From Burkholderia cepacia (GTDB lineage: Bacteria; Pseudomonadota; Gammaproteobacteria; Burkholderiales; Burkholderiaceae), in assembly GCF_001039005.1 (NCBI RefSeq), contig NZ_LDWR01000026.1:1-64000 (forward strand): a DNA stretch of 64,000 nucleotides, in the 5' to 3' direction. Under the pieces are notes generated by a model. That model was not told the DNA's origin, made no database searches, and saw only the letters and a list, made by a program, of their open reading frames with translations. Position numbers and translations under genes: made by a program. Below are positions 9,053 through 17,034 of this stretch, one piece after another (position 1 is the first letter of the stretch; each line of letters starts with the position of its first letter).

Positions 9053-9469
9053 CTACACCAGCACCCGATCGCCGCTTTGCGCGGCGAACACGCGGCCATG
9101 CCGCCGCCCCATGTGCGCGAGCACCGCGAAGCAACGGGCCACCGGCCGGCTGGCGCCGGCGGATTGCTTGACGAGGTTGTCGGATACGCCGCGCGCGATC
9201 GCCGAATCGTCGCCGCACGCGCCCGCGATGACGCCGGCGTAATAGTGCCGCGCCGCCAGCTCGCGGCCGCCGGCGTCGAGCGGCTTCATCCGCCGAATGC
9301 GACGCGCGACGGCTTTCAGGCCGTCGAGATAGGGCGCGACATCGATCGGCACGTCGGTCGATTCGGCGCCCAGTTGCCACAGCATGTCGGCCAGCTCGGC
9401 GAGCGCGACCAGGTCGCGCGCATCTGCCGCCTGCATGCCCGTTCCGACTCCGGCCTTCGTCTCCGCCAT
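9053..9469 (-). CDS. Small unknown protein downstream of EAL gene
   Basis: I do not recognise this 138-residue protein. The ATG at 9469 was chosen because it is preceded on the minus strand by AAAGGGG, and codon bias begins there. The product is predicted to be soluble and mostly helical: LVALAELADMLWQLG, YLDGLKAVARRIRRM, HYYAGVIAGACG and SRPVARCFAVLAHMG. No signal peptide is visible. It lies 88 bp downstream of the EAL-domain gene in the same direction and is likely cotranscribed. A perfect 13-bp direct repeat (CGCGCCGTCACGC at 9531 and 9551) spans the end of the EAL gene just upstream. A partner role in cyclic-di-GMP control is possible but unsupported beyond position. Confidence 0.6.
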   Translation of the reverse strand: MAETKAGVGTGMQAADARDLVALAELADMLWQLGAESTDVPIDVAPYLDGLKAVARRIRRMKPLDAGGRELAARHYYAGVIAGACGDDSAIARGVSDNLVKQSAGASRPVARCFAVLAHMGRRHGRVFAAQSGDRVLV

Positions 9470-9557
9470 GCCCACGCCCCTTTTGTCATTCGTCCCGGCC
9501 CCGCGCCGGCCCCGCCCTGCACATCTCACGCGCGCCGTCACGCCTGTTCGCGCGCCG

Positions 9558-10394
9558 TCACGCGGCGGCCGGCGACCGCCATGAAAAGCGGATGCCCTGC
9601 GCCCATGCGACGCCGGCATCCACGACGATCTGCCGGTCGATCTCGGTCTCCACGCCTTCGACGACGACGTGCCGCGCACCTTCTTGCGCGAACGCGATCA
9701 GCCGGCGGAACTGGTAACGCCCGATCGAGTTGCGCTTGACCATCGACAGGATCGACCTGTCGAGCTTCACGATGTCGGGATTGCCGACCACCAGATTGTT
9801 CAATGCACTGAAGCCGACGCCGAAATCGTCGATCGCGACGCGGCATCCGGCCTGCCGGAAGCGGTTCACGAACGACCGGCCCGCGACGGGATTCAGCGGC
9901 CCCGTCTCCGTGATCTCGATCACCAGCCGCGCCGCAACTGACGGTTCGCGCTCGAGCCGCCTGAAAATAGCCAGCCACGCGTCGTCGACGACCGCGCTCG
10001 CCGCCGCGACGTTGCAACCGTAGACGGCGTCCGGATCGGCGCGCAGCGCGTCGATCGTCCTGCCCACCACGAGCCGGTCGAACCAGCGCATCAACCCGAG
10101 CGACTCGAGACGCGGCAGGAAGGCGAGCGGCGGCAGCACATCGCGCTCGCCCCATCGCAATCGCGCCAGGCATTCCCGGTACAGCACGCCACCCGACAGA
10201 TCGGCCCGGCACACCGGCTCGTGCGCGAACCCGAGCCGGCTTTCCACGAAACTGCGTACCGACGCGAGGTCGGGGTGATCGTCGGGTGCGCCGAACACGA
10301 GATCGATTTCGTCACGATTCGCTTCCCGATTCGCCTCCAGGCGAGCTTCGACCGCATTCATCCGGCGCTCCGGCAAATGGCGAGCCCAGACCAC
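9558..10394 (-). CDS. EAL-domain cyclic-di-GMP phosphodiesterase
   Basis: A 278-residue stand-alone EAL protein, predicted to hydrolyse c-di-GMP in the cytoplasm. Conserved elements are YRECLARL (the EAL motif in its ExLxR form, with Cys for Ala), GCNVAAAS, VIEITETG, AIDDFGVGFSALN, PDIVKLDRS, VVVEGVET and AQGIRFSW. The metal-binding Glu and Asp positions and the general-base Lys/Glu appear present, so it is probably active despite the unusual ECL. The GTG start at 10394 has GAGG upstream. A second start at 10361 (ATG, GGAG upstream) is equally plausible and would remove 11 residues. There is no sensor domain. Its position beside an adhesin/glycan locus fits control of biofilm traits, but this is an inference. 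Confidence 0.85.
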   Translation of the reverse strand: MVWARHLPERRMNAVEARLEANREANRDEIDLVFGAPDDHPDLASVRSFVESRLGFAHEPVCRADLSGGVLYRECLARLRWGERDVLPPLAFLPRLESLGLMRWFDRLVVGRTIDALRADPDAVYGCNVAAASAVVDDAWLAIFRRLEREPSVAARLVIEITETGPLNPVAGRSFVNRFRQAGCRVAIDDFGVGFSALNNLVVGNPDIVKLDRSILSMVKRNSIGRYQFRRLIAFAQEGARHVVVEGVETEIDRQIVVDAGVAWAQGIRFSWRSPAAA

Positions 10395-10977
10395 GGCTCG
10401 ACCTCAAGAAACATGCGGAGCAAGCCGATCCTGACGTGCTCCGCCGCCTACCCGGCCCATCCTGTTATGTCGATCTTTTCCGGGGGCGTACTGTTCGCTT
10501 CGGCGCGCCGTCAAATTCGATATTTTCGACAATATTCAGTATCTGGGAATACACCATGCGCACCCGATGCCGACAGTGCGACAGGTTACACAACATCAAT
10601 TGCAGAACCCCGAATCGAAACCGTTTCTCTTTTTCGCCTAAACAGTTTTGTCCGAATCGATTTTTCCGCGATTTACTGGTCTCGAAAATCGGAAATTCGC
10701 CAATTAATATGACGAATAACGGTTCGTGAAGCATCGCCCTCTACTCATGTCCGGGCTTGCTGCACTGGCCTTCTGCACGGCTGCCATTCACCGGAATCCC
10801 GCCGCCGCGCATCATTCGATCGTCGCAGCATTCAATTTTCTCGTTTCAAACGATATTATGAATTCTCAAAGCAGAATCAAACCGCGTTGAATCAATAATA
10901 GCGCGCTTAATTATATGATGATTAACGATTGAAACATCTTTAACAATCTTCCGGACTTGTTAACCTATAAACTTATT

Positions 10978-11058
10978 TCCGACGGACTTCCCTCGGAGCC
11001 GTCAATTTCGTGCCTTCGAAAACCGTCGAACCGACCCGGTTCGGCGGTTTCTTTTTTT
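10978..11058 (+). ncRNA. Candidate small RNA ending in intrinsic terminator
   Basis: A TATAAA box (10966-10971), with a TTAACA hexamer 20 bp upstream (10940-10945), would start a transcript near 10978. That transcript would end about 80 nt later at the U run of the strong hairpin at 11021-11058. The spacer is longer than ideal. No open frame of usable size is inside. This is an inference from promoter-like and terminator elements only. Confidence 0.28.
11021..11058 (+). terminator. Rho-independent terminator
   Basis: A 12-bp stem (AACCGTCGAACC / GGTTCGGCGGTT, one G-T pair) with loop GACCC is followed at once by TCTTTTTTT. It reads as a plus-strand terminator. On the minus strand only a short TTTT follows, so it could also serve the DUF2827 gene ending at 11146. 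Confidence 0.8.
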
Positions 11059-11145
11059 AACGGCATTATTTCGTCAGACATTAGGGTGGGACAACCCCGA
11101 GGGCGGCCGGCGGCGCAACGAATGTGCGCCGCGGAAAAACGGGCG

Positions 11146-12288
11146 TTATGCGGCCGTCGCGCCGACCAGGTTCGCGAGCAGCGCGTCGTACTCGGCGACG
11201 AGCGCGGGATTCGCCGACGTATAACGGCCGAGGATCTCGCGCTGGCGTCGCGTGTACGCTTCCCAGTCGTCGTCGTGCGTATGCAGCGCGCGCAGCAGCG
11301 CATCGGCGCCCTGCTGCACGTCGTTGTCCGGGTAGTAGTAGCCCAGATCGGGCGCGAGGCTCGCGTTGTGCACGAGCGGATAGCCCTGCCAGCACACGTC
11401 GAAATAGAAATAGTTGAGCGGGTTCGACCATTGATGCGACACGACGATATCGGTCAGGTCGGCCAGGAACAGCGGCGTGTCGAAGCGCCCGACGAAGCTC
11501 GCCTTGCCCGCACGCACGATGTCAAGGTAGTTCATCAGCATCACGAACTCGGGGCTGTCGTGCGCGAGGCGATCGGCGTTCGTCACGTGCGTGAAGCAGA
11601 TCGCATCGGGGTCGCGCCGATACGCTTCGTCGATGATCAGCATCGGATACACGCAGAACTTCACGACGTTGTGGTTCGGCTCCATCACCGTCAACCGCTT
11701 GCCGGGCTCGCTGCGCGGCCGGTATTCGCCGTGCTCGGGCAGCGACTGCGCACGCGCGCTCAGGAACATCGGATCCCACACGAACGGCACGACGCGCCCC
11801 GGGCAGCGGCGCAGCGACTGCAGGAACGGCAGCGACGACGGCGCGATCTGCGGAATCGCCCACACCTCGTCGTAGCCGCGGTTGATGAAGAGCGCGTCCC
11901 ACATCCGGCGGCCGAACAGCATCGACTCCATCGCGTTGATGTACTCGACGCCGCAGCAGTAGCTGACGATCTTCGCGCCGCGCGCTTTCAGGTAGGCCGT
12001 CTGCTCGCCGTCGATCTGCCCGCCGAGCTCGATCACCACGTCGAGCGCATCCTTCATGTCGGCGAACGCGCGCGTGTCGTACACGCCGCGATCCCACGGC
12101 AGCGCATCGGTAAGCGGCACGTCGGTGGTGTTGACCAGCGTCACGCGGTAACCGTGCGGCGACGCCATCAGCAGCTTCGCGAGAAACAGCGCGTTCTGCT
12201 TGATGCCGTTGATCCACAGGCTTTCGTCGGGGGCACGCAATCCGATCGTGATACCGATGCGCAGGCCGTTCAGGGCAGGAGACGTCAT
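11146..12288 (-). CDS. DUF2827 family protein, copy 4 (putative GT-B glycosyltransferase)
   Basis: A 380-residue cytoplasmic paralogue of the three operon copies, on the opposite strand 2.2 kb away. The ATG at 12288 fits the family N-terminus (LNGLRIGITIGLRAPDESLW). Blocks: LWINGIKQN (WING variant), VVIELGGQIDGEQ, PFVWDPMF, EPNHNVVKFCVYPML, SHQWSNPLNYFYFD (the WENG Glu replaced by Ser), GYPLVHNASLAPDLGYYYPD. It is the most divergent copy, and the E-to-S change in the otherwise invariant SHxWEN block may mean altered substrate or loss of catalysis. It is transcribed divergently from the methyltransferase at 12586 across a 297-bp spacer. Confidence 0.85.
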   Translation of the reverse strand: MTSPALNGLRIGITIGLRAPDESLWINGIKQNALFLAKLLMASPHGYRVTLVNTTDVPLTDALPWDRGVYDTRAFADMKDALDVVIELGGQIDGEQTAYLKARGAKIVSYCCGVEYINAMESMLFGRRMWDALFINRGYDEVWAIPQIAPSSLPFLQSLRRCPGRVVPFVWDPMFLSARAQSLPEHGEYRPRSEPGKRLTVMEPNHNVVKFCVYPMLIIDEAYRRDPDAICFTHVTNADRLAHDSPEFVMLMNYLDIVRAGKASFVGRFDTPLFLADLTDIVVSHQWSNPLNYFYFDVCWQGYPLVHNASLAPDLGYYYPDNDVQQGADALLRALHTHDDDWEAYTRRQREILGRYTSANPALVAEYDALLANLVGATAA

Positions 12289-12585
12289 CGTCGGCGGGCT
12301 GGAAGGTTGGAAGAGGTGGAATGGACGCAGTGTAGCGCGCGAGGCGCCGCCCGCGTCAAGCGGCGGCGCACGCCGGCGCCAACCCGGCATTCTAGCGAAG
12401 CGCCGGCCCGCACACTGTCATGGATGGTTAGTGCCCGGCGCGCGGCGCGGGCTGGCCGCACAAATGCGCAAGGCCGTTATACGATACTCGGGCCGCCCGC
12501 CGCGCCGCCAGGTTGCGGCTTGTTTTTGGCATTCGAACGGACAACCCACGACCTCGCCGCAACACGATTGAAAAAGGCTGACAAA

Positions 12586-13278
12586 ATGGAACACGACGCC
12601 GCGCAAGTCTTCCAGAAAATCCATGACGAAAAGGGGTGGCACTCTCAGGAGAGCGTGTCCGGGTGGGGTTCGGAGCTGAAGAACACCGCGCAGATCATTC
12701 GCGAGCTGCCCGGGTTGCTGCGCCGGTTCGGGGTACGTTCGATGCTCGATGCGCCGTGCGGCGATTTCAACTGGATGCGCCATGTCGACCTCGACGGCAT
12801 CGACTACATCGGTGCGGATATCGTACAGAACCTCGTCACGGCCAACCAGGCGACCTGGACCGCGCCGAACCGTCGTTTCGTGCACCTCGACCTGCTGAAG
12901 GATCCGCTGCCGGACGCCGACCTGATCCTGTGCCGCGACTGCCTGTTCCACTTTTCCCATGCCGACGTGTTTCGCGCATTCGAGCGCTTCGCGGCCACCA
13001 ACGCGCGCTACCTGCTGACCACGACCTTCATCTACCGCAGCTATCCGCGCAACGCGAGCATCGCGACCGGCCAGTGGACGCCGATCAACCTCGAAATGGC
13101 GCCGTTCGATCTCGATCCGCCGCTGACGCTGATCGTCGAAGGCAGCAACGAATGCATCATCTACGGCGGCGATCTCGGCACGGTGCCCATGTCCGATCGC
13201 TGTCTCGGGCTCTGGAGCATGGAGAGCGTTCGCGAGCGCCTGCGGCGCCCGCTTCCCGACCTTGCGGGCGCACGATGA
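12586..13278 (+). CDS. Class I SAM-dependent methyltransferase
   Basis: A 230-residue soluble methyltransferase. Motif I is MLDAPCGDFNWM (residues about 53-64), followed by IDYIGADIV with the acidic motif II residue and by PDADLILCRDCLFHFSH as motif IV. The start follows an AAAAAGG ribosome binding site. The small-molecule acceptor is not evident. Because the next gene begins inside its stop codon (ATGA overlap at 13275-13278) and encodes a glycosyltransferase, methylation of a sugar or nucleotide-sugar is the most likely use. The upstream intergenic region is shared with the divergent DUF2827 copy 4. Confidence 0.8.
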   Translation: MEHDAAQVFQKIHDEKGWHSQESVSGWGSELKNTAQIIRELPGLLRRFGVRSMLDAPCGDFNWMRHVDLDGIDYIGADIVQNLVTANQATWTAPNRRFVHLDLLKDPLPDADLILCRDCLFHFSHADVFRAFERFAATNARYLLTTTFIYRSYPRNASIATGQWTPINLEMAPFDLDPPLTLIVEGSNECIIYGGDLGTVPMSDRCLGLWSMESVRERLRRPLPDLAGAR

Positions 13279-14597
13279 TCGTCCTCAGCCATTTCAGTCA
13301 CGACGCACCCGCGAGCCTCGAGAATCACCGCCGCTACGCGCAGGCGCACGGCTATCGTCACGAGATCGTCGACGCAGCCGCGATGCCGCAGGCGCTGCCG
13401 CTGCGGCCGCTGTATCGCTACGAATCACTGCTCCACGTGCTGCGCGGCGCACAGCCCGACGAACTCGTGCTGCTGCTCAGCGAAGACGCGGCGATCGTCG
13501 AACCCGTCGCGCTGGATCGCCTGATGACCGGGCGCGACATGCTGCTCGTCGACGCCTTCGCCCACCCGCTGCCGCAAGTCGACGTGCAGGTCTGGCGCAA
13601 CACGGCGGCCGTGCGGGCGATCGTGATGCAGCTCGTGCAGCGGTGCAAGCTCGGCAGCGAGCCGCGGCTCACGTCGGAAGCCGCGCTGTTCGCGGATCTG
13701 GACACGCATCACTACATGACGCTGATCGACGGGCTGTGCCCGGTGATGCCGACCGGCCCCAACCTCGATCCGATGTGGAGCCGCGTACCGACGTTCGCGA
13801 TCAGCATCGACGACACGCCGCACGATCCCGAACGCAAAGGCGCGACGCCGCGCTTTCGGGACGCGCTGGTCGCGTATATCAACCGATGCCGCGCCGCCGG
13901 CCAGCCGATGTTCTCGTTCGATCACGACGCCGGCAGCGAGCCGGCCGACTCCGCCGAGCGCAACACCTACAATCCCGGCCGCTCGATTGCCGTGATGACG
14001 CTATACACGCCGAACATCGGCAACTACGCGCGCATCGCGGAACAGAATTTCCGGCGCTACTGCGACACACACGGCTACACGCTCTACGTGCATCGCGACA
14101 TTCCCGGCGAGATCGGGCTGAACGCGACCGGCAACTGGTTCAAGCCGTGGCTGCTGCACGGTTATCTGCAGCACCATGACTGGGTGGTGTGGCTCGACGC
14201 CGACGTGCTGATCGCGGATCAGCAGAAAGCGCTGGAACCGCTGCTCGAAGGGCGCGACTGGCTGCTCGCGCACGACATCGGCCAGTGGGCGTTCAACTCG
14301 GGCGTGATGGCGTTTCGGCGCACCGAACGCAACGATGCGATGCTGCGCGACATGATGGCGACGATCACCGCGCTGCAGGACAGGTCGAGCGTCTATGCGA
14401 GCGATGGCGACCAGCTGCACTTCATTCGCGCGATGGAGCGCGACGGGCAGCTGGACGGGGAAGGCGTGGCCGATCTCGTCAGCTTCAACACGCCCTGGCT
14501 GTTCCGCCGCGCGGACAGCTACATCGTGCATTACTACGGAATGTGGTCCGACATGCGCGCGCTGATGATGGCGCACGACGACGGGCTGCTGCGCTGA
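13275..14597 (+). CDS. GT34-like glycosyltransferase with two related lobes
   Basis: A 440-residue cytoplasmic protein. The C-terminal half (from about residue 235) looks like the galactosyltransferase GMA12/MNN10 (GT34) group: IAVMTLYTPNIGNYARIAEQ, NFRRYCDTHGYTLYVHRD, WFKPWLLHGYL, then WVVWLDADVLI with the metal-binding DxD (Asp-Ala-Asp), and WAFNSGVMAFR. The N-terminal half begins with the same pattern (IVLSHFSHDAPASLENHRRY, AQAHGYRHEIVD, LLLSEDAAIVEP) but lacks a proper DxD, so it appears to be a degenerate repeat of the fold. The ATG overlaps the methyltransferase stop by 4 nt, so the two genes are translationally coupled. A plcN-type gene converges from the other side. Confidence 0.8.
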   Translation: MIVLSHFSHDAPASLENHRRYAQAHGYRHEIVDAAAMPQALPLRPLYRYESLLHVLRGAQPDELVLLLSEDAAIVEPVALDRLMTGRDMLLVDAFAHPLPQVDVQVWRNTAAVRAIVMQLVQRCKLGSEPRLTSEAALFADLDTHHYMTLIDGLCPVMPTGPNLDPMWSRVPTFAISIDDTPHDPERKGATPRFRDALVAYINRCRAAGQPMFSFDHDAGSEPADSAERNTYNPGRSIAVMTLYTPNIGNYARIAEQNFRRYCDTHGYTLYVHRDIPGEIGLNATGNWFKPWLLHGYLQHHDWVVWLDADVLIADQQKALEPLLEGRDWLLAHDIGQWAFNSGVMAFRRTERNDAMLRDMMATITALQDRSSVYASDGDQLHFIRAMERDGQLDGEGVADLVSFNTPWLFRRADSYIVHYYGMWSDMRALMMAHDDGLLR

Positions 14598-14610
14598 AGC
14601 AGCCGATCCG

Positions 14611-14668
14611 GAATAAAAACCGCGAGCGACGGCGCCGGCTGGAGGCATACCAGCCGGCGCGCGTCGCT
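14611..14668 (-). terminator. Strong terminator of the phospholipase C gene
   Basis: A long hairpin lies 6 nt after the phospholipase stop: an 11-bp perfect inner stem (14632-14642 with 14650-14660), loop AGGCATA, extended by AGCGAC/GTCGCT. On the minus strand a TTTTTATT run follows at 14611-14619. It acts in the minus direction and also separates the converging glycosyltransferase gene. Confidence 0.8.
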
Positions 14669-14673
14669 TGCCG

Positions 14674-16788
14674 TCAGATCGGCGTGGTGGTCGGCGCGAC
14701 GGCGGCCGGGTCGGTCAGGCTGGCCTTGCCGGTTTCGACGTGCCCCGCGATGCGGCGCGTCCAGCCCGCATTCCCCGCGACCGCGAACTGCAGGTCGTAC
14801 CAGTGGCTGCTGCACGACAGATCCCAGTGCGCTTCGATGCGCTGCCCCGGCGGAATCGTCAGCGTGCGCGCCGGCCCGCCGTACGCGACATCGGTCGCCG
14901 TGACCGTCAGCGCGCTGGCGCCCGCATTGGCGAGCGTCACGTAGACGTCGCCGTTGGCGGCGTCGTAGCACGGCGTGATTTCAGGCTTCGCGCCGGCATC
15001 CGCGGCGGCGGACCCCGCAAAGCGCCGGAAATAGCCGTTCGGGCCCCACACGCTCACCAGATAGTTGCCGTTCGCGTCGAGCGCCCACGTATCGGTCAGT
15101 TGCTTGCCGGCTTCGACCGTGTAGCGGCGCGGCATCGCGGTGGGGTCGCCCGTATAGACCCAAAAGTGCGCGCCTTGCGTGCCGGTGTTCGCAAACGTCA
15201 CCGCGTAACCTTGCGCGCCGAGCTGGCCGGTGACGTGCAATTCGTACGGCAGCGCACGCGCCGGCCGCGTGCCGGGTTCCTGCGCCGTCACGACCTGCTG
15301 CGCGGTGCTGGCCGGCGCGGTCTGCGACGACGCGCGCGAGCATTGCAGATCCGCCTGCGCGACATACGCCTGCGTGCTCGGCAAGGTCGGCAACGTGGCA
15401 TCCGATTTCGAGAAGTCGAGCGCCGACGTCAGGTCGCCGCAGATCGCGCGGCGCCACGGCGAGATGTTCGTTTCCACCACGCCGAAGCGCTTCTCGATGA
15501 ATTGCAGCACCGACGTGTGATCGAAGACCTGCGAGCAGACAAAGCCGCCCTTCGACCACGGCGAGACGACGAACATCGGTACGCGCGGGCCGAGGCCGTA
15601 CGGCAGGTTGTCGGCCGTGTACGTGCCCGTCTGCGTCGAGGTCACGACGTTGTGCCGCTCGAGCGACACGTCCACGGTGCTCATGCCGGAGCCCGGCAGC
15701 GTCGGTGCCGACGGCGGCACGACGTGATCGAAGAAGCCGTCGTTCTCGTCGTACATGATCAGCAGGACGGTCTTGCTCCACACGTCCGGATTCGATGTCA
15801 GCGCATCGAGAATGTTCGACAGGTAATACGCGCCGTAGAGCGGCGTGAACTTCGGATGTTCCGAATACGCGGCGGGCGGCAGCAGCCACGAGACCTGCGG
15901 CAGCGCGTTCGCCTGCACATCGGCTTTCAGCTGCGTGATCGAGCGCGTGCTCATCCCGCGCGTCTGCAGCGACGAACCGGCCGGCGCATTCACGAAGTTG
16001 TTGAAGCACGCGAGCATGTTCGTGCCGTAGTTGCCGGTGAAGTTGTCGAACCCGGTGCCCTGCTGGTAGATCTGCCACGAGATGCCCGCTTTCTCGAGGC
16101 GCTCCGGATAAGTCGTCCAGCTGAAGGGCGGCAACTGGATCTTGTCGAACTGGTTGTCGATGTAGTCGGTGTTGTCGAGCAGCGGGCCGCCGCCCGTGCC
16201 GAGCGGATCGACCATGCCCGTCATCAGGTACATCCGGTTCGGGTGCGTGTTGCCCGGAATCGAGCAGAAGTAGTTGTCACACACGGTGAACGCATCCGCG
16301 AGCGCGTAATGGAATGGGATGTCGTCGCGGACGTGGTAGCCCATCGTCATGTTCGACTTCTGCACCGCCCATTGGTCCGCGCGGCCGTTGTCGATCGCAC
16401 CGTGCGTCGTCGCCCACGTATGCGGCAGGCCGCCGATGCACTGCGCGTTGACGCCCGGGATGGTCGTGTCGTAGCGGAACGGCGCGATCACGCTCGTCTT
16501 GTCTTCCTGTCGCGGCTGGAACCACACCGGCTTGCCGTTCGGCAGCGTGACCGGGAAACGGTCGTTGTAGCCGCGCACGCCGCTCAGGTGACCGAGGTAG
16601 TGGTCGAACGAGCGGTTCTCCTGCATGAACACGACGATGTGCTGCACATCCTGGATCGTGCCCGTCACGGTATTCGGCTCGATCGCAAGCGCCTTGCGGA
16701 TCGATTCGGGAAGCAGTGCGGTGGCGGCGGTCGCGCCGGCGAGGCCGGCGGAGAACTTCAGAAAATCGCGTCGCGAATGGGTGGCCAT
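14674..16788 (-). CDS. plcN: Tat-exported phosphocholine-type phospholipase C
   Basis: A 704-residue secreted enzyme that hydrolyses phospholipids such as phosphatidylcholine. The N-terminus MATHSRRDFLKFSAGLAG is a twin-arginine signal (SRRDFLKF), so it is exported folded. The phosphoesterase domain starts with HIVVFMQENRSFDHYLG (about residue 50) and continues with RMYLMTG, LIMYDENDGFFDHVVPP and GLGPRVPMFVVSPWS, all typical of acid-phosphatase/PLC superfamily metal sites. The C-terminal third carries two beta-rich domains of the DUF756 type found in these enzymes. Length fits the family (about 700). The substrate preference (PlcH-like sphingomyelin versus PlcN-like lipids) cannot be read from sequence alone. 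A tiny lipoprotein gene lies 42 bp upstream in the same direction, and a strong terminator follows. Confidence 0.93.
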   Translation of the reverse strand: MATHSRRDFLKFSAGLAGATAATALLPESIRKALAIEPNTVTGTIQDVQHIVVFMQENRSFDHYLGHLSGVRGYNDRFPVTLPNGKPVWFQPRQEDKTSVIAPFRYDTTIPGVNAQCIGGLPHTWATTHGAIDNGRADQWAVQKSNMTMGYHVRDDIPFHYALADAFTVCDNYFCSIPGNTHPNRMYLMTGMVDPLGTGGGPLLDNTDYIDNQFDKIQLPPFSWTTYPERLEKAGISWQIYQQGTGFDNFTGNYGTNMLACFNNFVNAPAGSSLQTRGMSTRSITQLKADVQANALPQVSWLLPPAAYSEHPKFTPLYGAYYLSNILDALTSNPDVWSKTVLLIMYDENDGFFDHVVPPSAPTLPGSGMSTVDVSLERHNVVTSTQTGTYTADNLPYGLGPRVPMFVVSPWSKGGFVCSQVFDHTSVLQFIEKRFGVVETNISPWRRAICGDLTSALDFSKSDATLPTLPSTQAYVAQADLQCSRASSQTAPASTAQQVVTAQEPGTRPARALPYELHVTGQLGAQGYAVTFANTGTQGAHFWVYTGDPTAMPRRYTVEAGKQLTDTWALDANGNYLVSVWGPNGYFRRFAGSAAADAGAKPEITPCYDAANGDVYVTLANAGASALTVTATDVAYGGPARTLTIPPGQRIEAHWDLSCSSHWYDLQFAVAGNAGWTRRIAGHVETGKASLTDPAAVAPTTTPI

Positions 16789-16830
16789 GCTGGTTGCTCT
16801 TGATTGGATTTCTGGTGGGAACGGCCGGTA

Positions 16831-17034
16831 TCAGGAAGCGGGCGAGGATGCAGGCGCGGTGAAACCCGGCGGGCAGTGCATCTGCGCGGTGGCGACTGCG
16901 GCGCCGCCGCACGCGGCCTTCTGCTGTGCGACGGGCGCGGGGTCGGTGGTCAGGTCATCACCGCAGGCGCTGAGGAGTGCGATCAGCGTGAGCGAGCCAA
17001 CGACCGCGAAGGGCCGGAGGGCCGACTTTCGCAT
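16831..17034 (-). CDS. Small lipoprotein upstream of phospholipase C
   Basis: A 67-residue predicted lipoprotein. MRKSALRPFAVVGSLTLIALLSACGD has a classic type II signal with lipobox LSAC (Cys24). The mature part of about 44 residues contains two further cysteines (AACGG and MHCPPGF) that could form a disulfide. I know of no function. It lies 42 bp upstream of the phospholipase C start in the same direction, so the two are probably cotranscribed, and it may help secretion or retain the enzyme at the envelope. That role is inferred from position only. The ATG at 17034 is the only start that gives a full signal peptide. Confidence 0.7.
   Translation of the reverse strand: MRKSALRPFAVVGSLTLIALLSACGDDLTTDPAPVAQQKAACGGAAVATAQMHCPPGFTAPASSPAS

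Larger units (their letters stand above)
10395..11145. other. AT-rich intergenic spacer
   Basis: About 750 bp without a credible protein gene. From 10500 to 10980 the sequence is strikingly A/T-rich for this genome, with runs such as TTAATTATATGATG. The short frames across it have no codon bias. It separates the EAL gene from the fourth DUF2827 gene and ends in a strong plus-strand terminator, although no annotated plus-strand gene needs one. It may hold promoters, a small RNA (see 10978-11058) or a nucleoid-protein binding region. Confidence 0.6.

Noticed and set aside
10221-10729. Plus-strand frames covering the start of the EAL gene and the AT-rich spacer
   Set aside because: No codon bias, overlap with the EAL gene on the other strand and no domain similarity.
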